This document shows positions 1 to 9,688 of a stretch of 64,000 bases of DNA, piece after piece. Origin of the DNA: Aestuarierythrobacter sp037968495. GTDB lineage: Bacteria; Pseudomonadota; Alphaproteobacteria; Sphingomonadales; Sphingomonadaceae. Numbering within the stretch: position 1 is the first letter of the stretch; each line of letters opens with the position of its first letter. The notes beneath the pieces were generated by a model. That model saw only the letters and a program-made list of their open reading frames with translations, was not told the DNA's origin and ran no database searches. Position numbers and translations under genes: made by a program. The stretch spans positions 168,872 to 232,871 of the forward strand of contig JBBKVP010000067.1 in NCBI GenBank assembly GCA_037968495.1, in the 5' to 3' direction.

Positions 1-411
1 CTATCCTATCTGCTGATCACTTATCTCGGCCCCATGTTCGGCATGGACAACACCGAGGGTGAGGCGCTGCAGGCCGCAAGCTACATCGCCATCACCGAAG
101 TCGCGACGAAGATGGTGTTCTATTTCCTGCACGAACGGCTGTGGGTGTGGCTGACGTGGGGTACATCGGTGGTGGACGGCAAGCGAAAGGAAACGGTTGC
201 GCGGTCAACCACCAAGACCGCGACATGGCGCACGATTGCCTCGCTCGACACGATGTTTCTGGCTTGGTTCTTTACCGGCAATATCGCCACGGCCGTTTCA
301 ATCGGCGGGCTGGAAGTCTTTACCAAGCTGATCCTGTATTTCTTCCACGAACGGGTTTGGTCAAAACTGCCATTTGGCATCGTGCATGACGCCGATGAAC
401 GGGTGAACTAG
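1..411 (+). CDS. DUF2061 family membrane protein (5' end outside window)
   Basis: The frame is open from base 1, so the gene begins upstream; the first ATG in view (34) lies inside the domain. Two copies of the DUF2061 pattern are visible, each a hydrophobic segment ending in F-[FL]-H-E-R-[LV]-W (FYFLHERLW near residue 45, LYFFHERVW near residue 117 of the visible part). That tandem layout is typical of small DUF2061 integral membrane proteins of unknown function; in other bacteria some members sit next to sulfur-assimilation genes, which is not the case here. Its TAG stop (409-411) interlocks with the ligA stop on the opposite strand (408-410), so the two genes converge with no terminator space. 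Confidence 0.8.
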   Translation, partial: LSYLLITYLGPMFGMDNTEGEALQAASYIAITEVATKMVFYFLHERLWVWLTWGTSVVDGKRKETVARSTTKTATWRTIASLDTMFLAWFFTGNIATAVSIGGLEVFTKLILYFFHERVWSKLPFGIVHDADERVN

Positions 412-2444
412 CCCGCAGCCATAACGATCGCGGCCCAGTCCGCTTCGTCTATGACTTCAACGCCAAGATCAGCGGCTTTCTTGAGTTTTGAGCCTGCCCC
501 CGGCCCAGCAACCACCAGATCGGTTTTCGCGCTGACAGTTCCGAAAGCCTTCGCGCCAAGGCGTTCGGCCTGCGCTTTGGCTTCATCGCGGCTCATCGTT
601 TTCAGTTTGCCAGTAAAGACTACGGTCTTGCCGGACACGGGGCTTTCTTGCGTTTCGACAATGTAGGGCGGTGGTCCGACCAGCGAGAGCAAATCATCCC
701 ACACGGAGCGATTGTGTTCTTCGTGGAAGAAGTCGCCAAGCGCTTCGGCAACGACGGGACCTACACCGTCGATAGCGGTCAGTTCGTCGGCCGCGTTGGT
801 CGCAGCATCCCGCAGCGCAGGCAGCGTCTCGAACCGTTTGAGCAAGTCCCGAGCTGTCACCGCTCCGACATGGCGAATACCGAGCCCGAACAACAACCGT
901 GCACCATCAGGAGTTCGCTTGGCCTCGATTGCTGCGATCAGATTGTCGACCGACTTTTCTTTCCAACCATCTAACGCCAGAATTTCCTCGCGCCGATTAC
1001 CAAGCCGGAAGATATCTGCCGGACTTTCCAGCCAGCCAAGCCCGAAGAACTGGTCGATTGTTTTCTCGCCCAATCCATCGATATCAAGCGCGCCGCGGCT
1101 TACGAAATGCTTGAGACGTTCTGTACGCTGTGCGGGGCAAATTAGACCGCCGGTGCAGCGAACATCGACTTCACTTTCTTCAGCAACGGCCTCGCTGCCG
1201 CATTCGGGGCAGTGGTCGGGGAAGTTGTAAGGTTCGCGCGTAATATCACGAGTGAGGTTCTCGACGACTTGCGGGATTACGTCCCCTGCACGCTGCACCA
1301 CAACGCGGTCGCCAGGCCGCACGCCGTGCCGTTCTATCTCGTCGCGATTGTGCAGGGTGACATTGGTAACAGTGACACCGCCGACGAGTACCGGCGCAAG
1401 CCGCCCGACCGGCGTTAGCTTGCCTGTTCGACCAACCTGAATGTCGATATTCTCAAGCGTTGTTTCGGCGCGTTCTGCGGGGAATTTGTGCGCCATAGCC
1501 CAGCGCGGAGCCTTGGCGACGAAGCCCAAGCGTTTCTGCCAATCGAGCCGGGCGACTTTGTAAACTACTCCATCAATTTCATAATCCAAACTTGCGCGAC
1601 GTTCTGAAATGTGGCGGTAATGCTGCAACATTTCTTCCAGCGTTTCGCAGAGTTTCAGGTCCGGCGAGACCGGCAGGCCCCACTGGCGGATGCGCTCGAC
1701 AACTTCCATCTGCGTCTCGCCCGGAACTTCCGATACTCCACCCCAGCCATGTGCCCAGAACCGTAGCGGACGTTTCGCGGTGACGCTCGCATCCTTCTGT
1801 CGTAGCGATCCAGCGGCGGCGTTGCGCGGGTTGGCGAACAGCTTGTCGCCGGCTTCTTCCTGCGCAGCATTGATCGCAGCAAAGGCGGCTTTCTCCATAT
1901 AGACTTCGCCGCGTATCTCGAACACTTCAGGTGCGCGGCCTTCGAGCTTTTGCGGGATGTCGGTAATATGCGCGACGTTGGGCGTCACGTCCTCGCCCAC
2001 TTGCCCGTCGCCGCGTGTCGCCGCGCGGACCAGTACACCCTTTTCATAACGTAGCGAGCAGGACAGGCCGTCGATCTTATCCTCCGCCGTCATCGCTACC
2101 GGCTCGTCTTCGGGTAGGTTCAGGAACCGCCGCACACGCGCTAGAAACTCCGCGACTTCCTCATCGGAAAACGCATTGTCGAGGCTCATCATGCGAACTT
2201 CGTGCTGCACCTTCGATAGCGGCGAAGCGCTTACCTCATGCCCGATATCACTGGTCGGACTGTCCGCGCGAACGAGAGCAGGAAACTGCGCTTCCAGCTC
2301 GACGTTGCGGCGCACCAATGCGTCGTACTCTGCGTCGGAAATCTCCGGCGCATCATGCGCATGATAGGCACGGTTGTGCCGCCTGATCTGCTTGGCAAGC
2401 CGCATCAGTTCGTTGGCGGCTTCTGCTTCGGTTGTGTCACTCAC
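408..2444 (-). CDS. ligA: NAD-dependent DNA ligase LigA
   Basis: LigA seals nicks in duplex DNA using NAD+ during replication and repair. The 678-residue length is normal. The adenylation motif KIDG has its nucleophilic Lys near residue 123. An OB fold, a four-Cys zinc finger (CPEC ... C ... C, about 412-437), helix-hairpin-helix repeats (about 450-580) and a C-terminal BRCT domain (about 600-678) follow in the usual order. The start is GTG at 2444, which shares four bases (GTGA) with the stop of the upstream micro-membrane gene, so translation is probably coupled. It is last in a recN - small protein - ligA unit. Confidence 0.97.
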   Translation of the reverse strand: MSDTTEAEAANELMRLAKQIRRHNRAYHAHDAPEISDAEYDALVRRNVELEAQFPALVRADSPTSDIGHEVSASPLSKVQHEVRMMSLDNAFSDEEVAEFLARVRRFLNLPEDEPVAMTAEDKIDGLSCSLRYEKGVLVRAATRGDGQVGEDVTPNVAHITDIPQKLEGRAPEVFEIRGEVYMEKAAFAAINAAQEEAGDKLFANPRNAAAGSLRQKDASVTAKRPLRFWAHGWGGVSEVPGETQMEVVERIRQWGLPVSPDLKLCETLEEMLQHYRHISERRASLDYEIDGVVYKVARLDWQKRLGFVAKAPRWAMAHKFPAERAETTLENIDIQVGRTGKLTPVGRLAPVLVGGVTVTNVTLHNRDEIERHGVRPGDRVVVQRAGDVIPQVVENLTRDITREPYNFPDHCPECGSEAVAEESEVDVRCTGGLICPAQRTERLKHFVSRGALDIDGLGEKTIDQFFGLGWLESPADIFRLGNRREEILALDGWKEKSVDNLIAAIEAKRTPDGARLLFGLGIRHVGAVTARDLLKRFETLPALRDAATNAADELTAIDGVGPVVAEALGDFFHEEHNRSVWDDLLSLVGPPPYIVETQESPVSGKTVVFTGKLKTMSRDEAKAQAERLGAKAFGTVSAKTDLVVAGPGAGSKLKKAADLGVEVIDEADWAAIVMAAG

Positions 2445-2626
2445 AGATTAGTATCCAGCCAGAGAATTCCCCACGGAACAGTTGGCAGCAAAAGGCCAAC
2501 TCCAAAACAAAGTAACTTGTCACGCCATTCCTGCTGCCGGAACCCAAGAAAGATTGTGACGATGCCCAAGATCACTCCGAATATGAATTCCCAACCCAGA
2601 ATGAGCTGGAACCGCGTGTCAGGCAC
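2441..2626 (-). CDS. small hydrophobic membrane protein, 61 aa
   Basis: No family is recognised. The product has one or two predicted membrane segments (about residues 8-27 and 38-56) separated by a charged stretch, FRQQEWRDK. It starts at GTG (2626-2624), overlapping the recN TAG stop by one base, and ends overlapping the ligA GTG by four bases. That tight fit between two repair genes is the main evidence that it is translated. Function is unknown; it could simply be a spacer gene carried with the operon. A non-coding explanation is unlikely given both overlaps. Confidence 0.65.
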   Translation of the reverse strand: MPDTRFQLILGWEFIFGVILGIVTIFLGFRQQEWRDKLLCFGVGLLLPTVPWGILWLDTNL

Positions 2627-4290
2627 TACACCCCCTCCAGCAAACGATCCGCCTGCGCCCGCGCTTCGCTTGTAATCTCTGCGCCCGAAAGCATCCGCGC
2701 GATTTCTTCCTGACGCCCTGCCTCGTCCAGCAAGGCAACCGAAGTCTTCGTGACCGTCCCTGTTGACGATTTCGCGATCATATAATGCACCTGCCCCCGC
2801 GCGGCGACTTGCGGGCTGTGCGTTACGGCCAGCAATTGTCCGCCGCTCGCAAGCCGCGCCAAGCGTTCGCCGATTGCACTCGCTACCGCTCCGCCTACGC
2901 CGCGATCGATCTCGTCGAAAATCACCGTGGCCGCCCCGCCCTGTTCGGCCGATGCGACCTTGAGCGCGAGTATGAAGCGCGACAATTCGCCGCCGCTGGC
3001 AATCTTACCGAGCGGCGCGAAGTCGGCGCCGGGGTTGGTGGCGATGAGAAATTCCACGCTATCCATCCCGTGCGGACCCCAGCGGTCCTCGGGCATATCT
3101 GCTACCGCCGTTTTGAAACGTGCTGCGTCCAGTTTCAGCGGCGCGAGTTCGGCGGCGACTGCCTCATCCAGCTTCATTGCTGCAATAATGCGGTTGGCAT
3201 GTAATTCTTCGGCATGGGCGCGGTAAATCTGGTGCTTGGTCTCGGCGGCTTTTTCCAGCTCGCTGATATTTGCTTCGCCTCCTTCGATTGCGTCCAGCGC
3301 CTCGCGCATTTCGCGCATCTTGGCGGGTAGCTCATCCGCCTCACAGCGATGTTTGCGGGCCAGTGCGCGCAATTCAAACAGCCGCGTTTCCATCCGGTCG
3401 AGTTCGAGCGGATCATGCAACATGGCCTCGCCCGCTGCGGCTAGCTTTTCCTCCGCCTCTCCCGCCTGAATAACCGCGCCGTCCAGCGCCTCCAATGCCT
3501 CTTTCAGCAAGGGATGTTCTTCGGCAATCCGATCAAGCCGCCGCGCGGCCGAGCGCAATTGTGCCAGCGCCGAATCCGAACCATCCCAGAAGTGCCGCAG
3601 CTCTTCCAGATCGCCTGACAGTTTCTCACCCTTCTGCATGGTGGCGCGGGACAGAGCGAGTTGTTCTTCCTCGCCTTCCTCGGGCGCAAGATTTGTCAGC
3701 TCCGCCAGATGGGCGATCAGCAAATCCTGATCATCCTTCGCTTGCACGATGTCTGCACGCGCTTTCGCCAGTGCATCCTCTGCGGTGCGCCAACCTTTCC
3801 AAGCGGATTCCACTTTCCCCAGATCGGCACTGGCATAGCGATCGAGCAGCAGCCGGTGGCCGCGCGGATTGACCAACCCGCGATCATCATGCTGGCCGTG
3901 CAATTCCACCAATGCAGGTGCGAGCTGCCGCAGCAATGCAGCGCTCACTGGTTGGTCGTTTACAAACGCCTTTGATCCGCCATCCGCCTTTACCCGGCGG
4001 CGCAAGATTAGCGGTTCGCCCGGTTCAATCTCGACCTCGGCCTCCGCCAGCGCATCGTCCAGCAGATCGGGCAATTTAGAAAACTCAAACGTCGCTGTCG
4101 CGCTCGCCTGATCCGCTCCGGCGCGCACAAACGCAGTTTCTGCTCGGTTGCCAAGCACAAGGCCAAGCGCATCGAGCAAGATCGACTTACCCGCTCCCGT
4201 TTCGCCCGTAAGCACGCCCAAGCCGCCCGAAAAGTCGAGATCAAGCGCCTCAATCAACACGATGTTGCGGATGGACAGCCGGGTCAGCAT
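2626..4290 (-). CDS. recN: DNA repair protein RecN
   Basis: RecN is an SMC-like ATPase that helps hold and process broken DNA ends during recombinational repair. The Walker A motif GETGAGKS lies at residues 29-36. Long central helical arms rich in Glu, Ala and Leu follow (about 150-380). The C-terminal half of the ATPase is present, with signature ASGGELSRF, Walker B IFDEIDRGVGG and the H-loop AVTHSPQVAA. Length (554 aa) is normal. It is the first gene of the repair unit, reading into the micro-membrane gene and ligA, and follows bamD by about 90 nt. Confidence 0.97.
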   Translation of the reverse strand: MLTRLSIRNIVLIEALDLDFSGGLGVLTGETGAGKSILLDALGLVLGNRAETAFVRAGADQASATATFEFSKLPDLLDDALAEAEVEIEPGEPLILRRRVKADGGSKAFVNDQPVSAALLRQLAPALVELHGQHDDRGLVNPRGHRLLLDRYASADLGKVESAWKGWRTAEDALAKARADIVQAKDDQDLLIAHLAELTNLAPEEGEEEQLALSRATMQKGEKLSGDLEELRHFWDGSDSALAQLRSAARRLDRIAEEHPLLKEALEALDGAVIQAGEAEEKLAAAGEAMLHDPLELDRMETRLFELRALARKHRCEADELPAKMREMREALDAIEGGEANISELEKAAETKHQIYRAHAEELHANRIIAAMKLDEAVAAELAPLKLDAARFKTAVADMPEDRWGPHGMDSVEFLIATNPGADFAPLGKIASGGELSRFILALKVASAEQGGAATVIFDEIDRGVGGAVASAIGERLARLASGGQLLAVTHSPQVAARGQVHYMIAKSSTGTVTKTSVALLDEAGRQEEIARMLSGAEITSEARAQADRLLEGV

Positions 4291-4382
4291 AGGGCGAGAA
4301 CGTAGCGCAGCACTAGCGCCGCGTCACGGGTTCTGTTCTGGTTTTGGACAGGTGCGTATCAGTGCCCAATCGGTAAAGCGGA

Positions 4383-5177
4383 TTAGCCGCCCATCTGGGC
4401 AGGTGCCTTTTTGCCGATCAGCTCATAAGCCTTCTCATACCACTCGCTGCCGGGATAGTTTGCGCCCAGCACAGCGGCGTATTTTTTCGCTTCTGACGGG
4501 ACACCCAGCGCAAGGCTGCTTTCGGTCAAGCGATATAGCGCCTCGGGTGCGTGGCTGGTGGTCTGATATTGTTCGACCACATTCTGGAAGCGTATCTGAC
4601 TGGCGAGCCATTTGCCCGACGTCTGGTAATATCGGCCGATTTCCATTTCCTTGCCTGCAAGGTGATCGTTGACGAGGTCGATCTTCAGCCGCGCGTCAGC
4701 GGCATATTGCGTGGTGGGGTAACGGCGATTGATTTCGTTAAGCGCTGTCAGCGCCTGCTGGGTAATGCCCTGATCGCGCTGGACATCACTGATCTGCTCG
4801 TAATAGCTGAGCGCGATGAGGTAATAGGCGTAAGGCGCATCTTTGTTACCGGGGTGAATCGACAGGAAGCGCTGGGCCGACTGGATTCCCTGATTGTAAT
4901 CACGGGCAACATAATAGCTGAAAGCGCTCATCAGCTGGGCACGGCGCGCCCATGGCGAATATGGATGCTGGCGCTCAACTTCGTCGAACAGTGCCGCAGC
5001 AACCTTCGTATCGCCGCGATCTAGCCGGCTCTTGGCCTCTGCATAAAGCGTTTCCACATCGCGCGCGACGTAGGCCGTATCCTTCTTCGCGCCGCCGCCG
5101 GCACAACCGGTAGTCAGCATCAGAGCGCCGAGCGATGCGGCAAGGATGGCGAATTTTGTTGAACGGACAGCTATCAT
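4383..5177 (-). CDS. bamD: outer membrane protein assembly factor BamD (ComL)
   Basis: BamD is the essential lipoprotein partner of BamA in inserting beta-barrel proteins into the outer membrane. The chosen ATG at 5177 gives a typical lipoprotein signal: basic N-end, hydrophobic core and lipobox LTTGC. An in-frame extension to 5213 would put 12 extra residues before it and is not favoured. The mature part has TPR-type helical pairs, including the HPYSPWARRAQL and YYEQISDVQRDQG segments typical of the family. About 264 aa is normal length. It is followed on the same strand by recN. Confidence 0.93.
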   Translation of the reverse strand: MIAVRSTKFAILAASLGALMLTTGCAGGGAKKDTAYVARDVETLYAEAKSRLDRGDTKVAAALFDEVERQHPYSPWARRAQLMSAFSYYVARDYNQGIQSAQRFLSIHPGNKDAPYAYYLIALSYYEQISDVQRDQGITQQALTALNEINRRYPTTQYAADARLKIDLVNDHLAGKEMEIGRYYQTSGKWLASQIRFQNVVEQYQTTSHAPEALYRLTESSLALGVPSEAKKYAAVLGANYPGSEWYEKAYELIGKKAPAQMGG

Positions 5178-5259
5178 GACCTGCGCTATAGACAGGCCGC
5201 TGCTGAACGCCAAGTGAAGTTAGAGCGCTTTTACCGTTGTTGTGCGATTGCTGAGGTAA

Positions 5260-7524
5260 TCAAGCGACGCGCAGAACCGAACCGCCTGCTTCTGACTGGG
5301 TAAATGTAGGAAGCGAGAAGCCCTTGCCGTTTTGTTTGGCGGCCTCCTCGCTCATTACCAATGGATATTGACCGGAAGGAAGCGCGGCGAGCGGCATGCC
5401 CGCAGCGGCGAGCACATAAGGCGAGACGCGTGTACGCGTGCACAACCCGTCCGAACCGTCGGAAATGAGCGGAATCTCGAGATGAAGACCCTGCTTGTCA
5501 CCCTCGGACCGGCGAACCGTGGCAACAGCCAATTGCCCCTCGCCGAAATCGATGACGAATTGAGTACCCTTGGGAACATCGTTCAGCCCCTCGATCATCG
5601 CACCGGTTCTTGAAATGTTACGCATCGTGACTTCGTACCGGTGGTCCTCGTGAATCACGCCGACCTTGCGGTAAAGAGTTTTCCGGTCTGAGCGGTTCAC
5701 ATCCGGGCCGGTTGGCTTGATGACCAGATTGCCGTCCCTCAGCGTCTCCATAATGTCCTCGTGATGGAGCGGGCGACTGTAGACGTAACCTTGGATATGA
5801 CTGACGCGAAGCTTTGTGATCAATTCGAGCGTGTCGAGCGTTTCGATGCCCTCGGCGGTCGTTTCCATATGGAGCGCTTCGGCGAGGCTGACGATTGCCG
5901 TGATGATTGCTGCATTGCGGTTGCCGGGCAGTGCGGCGTCACGAACGAAGCTTTGGTCGATTTTGGTTTTGTCGAATGGCGCGCTTTTCAGGTAGGAAAG
6001 CGAGGAGTAGCCGGTGCCAAAATCATCCAGCGCAAGCCGAACCCCCAGCTTCTTGAGCGCCATAAAGGTCCGATCAATGTCGGCCCCCTCGCCCAGAAAT
6101 ACGCTTTCGGTAATTTCAAGCTCGAGCCTGTCAGGCGAAAGGCCGGAATTGGCGAGCGCAGAGGTGACGAGTTCCAGAAGTGACGCATGTTCGAACTGGA
6201 TCGGTGAAACATTTACCGCAACGCGCGGGCTACCGGGCCAAGATGCGGCGTCTTCACATGCCTTTCGCAAGGCCCATTCGCCCAACGGGGCAATCAAATT
6301 GGCCTCTTCGGCAATGGGGATGAAGATGGCGGGTGAAATGTTACCGCGTTCCGGATGCTCCCAGCGTAGTAGTGCCTCGAAGCCGGAAATTTCGTTGGTC
6401 ATTGCGCTGACCACCGGTTGATAGGCGAGCCATATTTCACCGCGTGCCAGAGCATCGCGTAATTCGTCTTCGATCTGGCGCAAGTCTTCCGCGTCGGCAT
6501 GGAGGTCGTTGGAATAGAAGCGGTAGCGGCCACGCCCGTCGTTCTTGGCGGCATAGAGCGCCAGATCGGCGCTGCGGGTCAGTTCTTCGCTGGTGATCCC
6601 GTCATATGGGGCGATTGCGATCCCGACCGATGCGCCGATCACGCAGCGCGTGCCGTCGATTGTGTATGGCTGCGAGATCATGGCGATCATCTTTTTGGCG
6701 GCGTCTGCGACCTCGCCGCGATCATCCATGTCGGGGATGATGACTTGGAATTCGTCACCGCCAAGGCGGCCAACGTCCCAGTCCTCTTTCGCGACGCGGG
6801 TCAGACGCTGCGATGCTTGCCTCAGCAGTTCGTCACCGGCCTGGTGGCCCAGCGTGTCGTTGACCTGCTTAAACCGGTCGAGGTCGATCATCAGCAGCGT
6901 GCAGCTGCGTTTCGCGACCTTGTAAGCCTGCAGGGCCTTGTCGAGCCGCTGCGAAATCTTGTGCCGGCTGGCGAGGCCCGTCAGCGTGTCAGAGTGCGTC
7001 AGGCGGCTGCTTTCATCGCGGCTTTGGCGGTCGGTGGTGACATCGATGCCGCTGCCCCAATAGCCGAGGAACTGGCCTTCCTTGCCCAAGTCAGGCTGGC
7101 CCGAGACGGACCACCAAATGTCCGGCCCCCCGTAATCCGCGCGGACTTCCATGTTGGAGAATTTGCTCCGGGTGTTGAGCAGCAGACTTATTTTCCGGTT
7201 GCTAGAGCCATCCTCGGCAGCTTCATCGAGGAACAGATCCTTGATCGACGAGCCCAGCATGTCGCCCGCTTCGCAGCCGAGCCGCTTGGCAATGTGGTCG
7301 GAGACGTAGGTCAGCCGCAGTTCGGCGTCGGTTGCCCAGAACCACCCGCGCTTGGAGCTTTCGAATATCTGCGCCAGTTTCGCCAACTGTTTGCGGGGCG
7401 GAGGATATTGGACGGGAGCGGACCCAGACCCGCCGTTTTTGGGTGCGTTAAAGTACTTCCGCCAGCCCTTGGCAGAAGCATCACCGATCGCGCCGGTCAC
7501 AGGGTTAGCGTTAGGATCACTCAT
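5260..7524 (-). CDS. cytoplasmic PAS-GGDEF-EAL-PilZ cyclic-di-GMP regulator
   Basis: This is a bifunctional cyclic-di-GMP enzyme. Domains in order are a PAS sensor (about 50-170), a GGDEF cyclase with intact GRLGGDEF near residue 255, an EAL phosphodiesterase (about 355-605) with EALLRWEHP, NVSPIQF and DDFGTGYSSL, and a C-terminal PilZ-like domain (about 620-715, ISRTGAMIEG). Both catalytic signatures look complete, so net activity cannot be read from sequence. There is no membrane segment or signal peptide. ATG 7524 (MSDPNANP) is preferred over the in-frame codon three residues earlier. A membrane-anchored paralogue lies beyond lepA. Confidence 0.93.
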   Translation of the reverse strand: MSDPNANPVTGAIGDASAKGWRKYFNAPKNGGSGSAPVQYPPPRKQLAKLAQIFESSKRGWFWATDAELRLTYVSDHIAKRLGCEAGDMLGSSIKDLFLDEAAEDGSSNRKISLLLNTRSKFSNMEVRADYGGPDIWWSVSGQPDLGKEGQFLGYWGSGIDVTTDRQSRDESSRLTHSDTLTGLASRHKISQRLDKALQAYKVAKRSCTLLMIDLDRFKQVNDTLGHQAGDELLRQASQRLTRVAKEDWDVGRLGGDEFQVIIPDMDDRGEVADAAKKMIAMISQPYTIDGTRCVIGASVGIAIAPYDGITSEELTRSADLALYAAKNDGRGRYRFYSNDLHADAEDLRQIEDELRDALARGEIWLAYQPVVSAMTNEISGFEALLRWEHPERGNISPAIFIPIAEEANLIAPLGEWALRKACEDAASWPGSPRVAVNVSPIQFEHASLLELVTSALANSGLSPDRLELEITESVFLGEGADIDRTFMALKKLGVRLALDDFGTGYSSLSYLKSAPFDKTKIDQSFVRDAALPGNRNAAIITAIVSLAEALHMETTAEGIETLDTLELITKLRVSHIQGYVYSRPLHHEDIMETLRDGNLVIKPTGPDVNRSDRKTLYRKVGVIHEDHRYEVTMRNISRTGAMIEGLNDVPKGTQFVIDFGEGQLAVATVRRSEGDKQGLHLEIPLISDGSDGLCTRTRVSPYVLAAAGMPLAALPSGQYPLVMSEEAAKQNGKGFSLPTFTQSEAGGSVLRVA

Positions 7525-7758
7525 TACCCCCACGCGTTAGGTCAAAATGCTTAACATGCGGCAAATCGTCCCCTCATTTCTGGCGCTGCTTACAAAGGAT
7601 TTTCCTACACGCGATGTTTAGTTCAGAGCCTCGCCCATGAAACAAACCGCAACCAACCTGCCTGCCACCACCATGCCCGCCTCCATCTGAGCGCCCAAGA
7701 TAAGTGCACCCTCGTCTCTGCTGTCGGGCTCCTTCCCTTTAATGAGAAGGTGCCAAAA

Positions 7759-9576
7759 TCACTCCTCCCCCATCCGCAAAGCAGCAATAAACGCCTCCTG
7801 CGGAATAGACACATTGCCATATTCTCTCATCTTGGCCTTGCCCTTCTTCTGCTTGTCCAGAAGCTTCTTCTTACGGGAAATATCGCCGCCGTAGCATTTC
7901 GCCGTCACGTCCTTGCGCATCGCTGCAATCGTCTCGCGGGCGATGACTTTGCCGCCGATGGCTGCCTGGATCGGCACCTTAAACAAGTGACGCGGGATCA
8001 AATCCTTGAGGCGTTCGCACATGCCTCGCCCGCGGCTTTCCGCCACGTCGCGGTGGACGATCATGCTGAGCGCGTCGACCGGTTCGTTATTCACCAGAAT
8101 GCTCATTTTCACCAGATCGCCCTGGCGTAGGCCGATCTGTTCGTAATCGAAGCTGGCATAGCCGCGGCTGATCGATTTCAGGCGGTCGTAGAAATCGAAC
8201 ACCACTTCGTTGAGCGGCAGTTCATACGTCACTTGCGCGCGGCCGCCCACATACGTCAGGTCCACTTGCACGCCGCGCCGGTCCTGGCACAGTTTCAGGA
8301 TGCTGCCGAGATGTTCGTCGGGGGTGTAGATCACCGCCTTGATCCACGGTTCGTCAATCTGTTCGATCCGGCTGGGATCGGGATAGTCGGACGGGTTGTG
8401 CAGCATCAATTCCTGCGCGGGATCAGTCCGCGATTTGTTCAGCTGGATACGGTACACCACGCTTGGCGCGGTGGTGATCAGGTCGAGATCATATTCGCGG
8501 GTCAGCCGTTCCTGGATAATCTCCAGATGCAGCAGGCCGAGGAAGCCGGCGCGGAAACCGAAGCCCAGCGCGGCGCTGCTTTCCGTTTCAAAGCTGAAGC
8601 TGGCGTCGTTCAGCCGCAGCTTGCCGATGCTTTCGCGTAATTTATCGAAATCGGCGGCGTCGACGGGGAACAGGCCGCAGAACACCACGGGCTGGACTTC
8701 CTTAAAGCCCGGAAGCGCTTCGGTAGCACCGTTTTTGACTGTGGTGATGGTGTCGCCGACCTTGGCCTGTTCCACCTCCTTGATCTGCGCGGTGATAAAG
8801 CCGATTTCGCCGGGGCCGAGTTCGGGCAGCTGTTCGATCTTGGGGCGCATGCATCCCACGCGGTCGATCAGATGCTGCGTGCCTCCAGCCATGAATTTGA
8901 CGTTCTGGCCCTTCTTCAGCACGCCTGCCAGCACGCGAACGAGGATGACCACGCCGAGGTAGGGATCGTACCAGCTGTCGACCAGCATAGCCTTGAGCGG
9001 GGCGTCACGGTCGCCCTTGGGTGGGGGAATTTTGGCGACGATGGCTTCGAGCGTTTCTTCGATGCCGATGCCTGATTTGGCGGAGGTGAGGACGGCCTCC
9101 GATGCGTCGATCCCGATGATGTCTTCGATTTCCTTGCGGACCATTTCAGGTTCGGCCGCGGGGAGGTCGATTTTGTTGATGATGGGGACGATTTCGTGAT
9201 CATGCTCGATGGATTGGTAGACATTGGCGAGGGTTTGCGCCTCCACCCCTTGCGCCGCGTCGACCACCAGCAGCGCGCCTTCGCATGCGGCGAGGGAGCG
9301 GGAGACCTCATAAGCGAAGTCGACATGGCCCGGCGTGTCCATAAGGTTGAGCTGGTAGGTCTTGCCGTCCTTGGCCGTGTAATCGAGGCGGACGGTCTGG
9401 GCCTTGATGGTGATGCCGCGTTCGCGCTCAATATCCATGTTATCAAGGACTTGCTCCGACATCTCGCGCGCGGTGAGCCCGCCAGTGTGTTGGATCAGGC
9501 GATCAGCCAGCGTCGACTTGCCATGATCAATATGGGCAATGATGCTAAAGTTACGAATAAGAGCAAGGTCAGTCAT
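7759..9576 (-). CDS. lepA: elongation factor 4 (LepA)
   Basis: LepA is a ribosome-binding GTPase that affects translation under ionic or cold stress and assists 30S biogenesis. The G1 motif AHIDHGKSTL is at the N-terminus, G3 DTPGHVDF and G4 NKID follow, and the specific C-terminal domain ends with a Lys-rich stretch (SRKKKLLDKQKKGK, about 570-585) and QEAFIAALRMG. The 605-residue length is normal. It stands alone between two cyclic-di-GMP genes. The 225 nt downstream (7534-7758) hold no convincing gene; an imperfect hairpin at 7727-7754 lies just after the stop but lacks a U tract. Confidence 0.97.
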   Translation of the reverse strand: MTDLALIRNFSIIAHIDHGKSTLADRLIQHTGGLTAREMSEQVLDNMDIERERGITIKAQTVRLDYTAKDGKTYQLNLMDTPGHVDFAYEVSRSLAACEGALLVVDAAQGVEAQTLANVYQSIEHDHEIVPIINKIDLPAAEPEMVRKEIEDIIGIDASEAVLTSAKSGIGIEETLEAIVAKIPPPKGDRDAPLKAMLVDSWYDPYLGVVILVRVLAGVLKKGQNVKFMAGGTQHLIDRVGCMRPKIEQLPELGPGEIGFITAQIKEVEQAKVGDTITTVKNGATEALPGFKEVQPVVFCGLFPVDAADFDKLRESIGKLRLNDASFSFETESSAALGFGFRAGFLGLLHLEIIQERLTREYDLDLITTAPSVVYRIQLNKSRTDPAQELMLHNPSDYPDPSRIEQIDEPWIKAVIYTPDEHLGSILKLCQDRRGVQVDLTYVGGRAQVTYELPLNEVVFDFYDRLKSISRGYASFDYEQIGLRQGDLVKMSILVNNEPVDALSMIVHRDVAESRGRGMCERLKDLIPRHLFKVPIQAAIGGKVIARETIAAMRKDVTAKCYGGDISRKKKLLDKQKKGKAKMREYGNVSIPQEAFIAALRMGEE

Positions 9577-9688
9577 AAAGCGCCGCTAATACGAGAAGTA
9601 GGAAAGAGGAAATTCAATCTTCCCCGTTTCCCACGCCCTTAGCTGGGTCGCAGGGTCATGTCAGCAATGCATTCTCGCCGGCGCAAGC

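Noticed and set aside
6499..7554. 351-codon plus-strand frame opposite the first GGDEF-EAL gene
   Set aside because: The opposite strand encodes a complete, motif-rich protein; this frame shows no domain and its composition follows from complementing GC-rich codons.
7727..7754. Imperfect hairpin after lepA as terminator
   Set aside because: Stem has an internal mismatch and no U tract follows on the minus strand.
7623..7820. Arg/Trp-rich minus-strand frame after lepA
   Set aside because: It overlaps the lepA 3' end and has a composition unlike any protein in the window.
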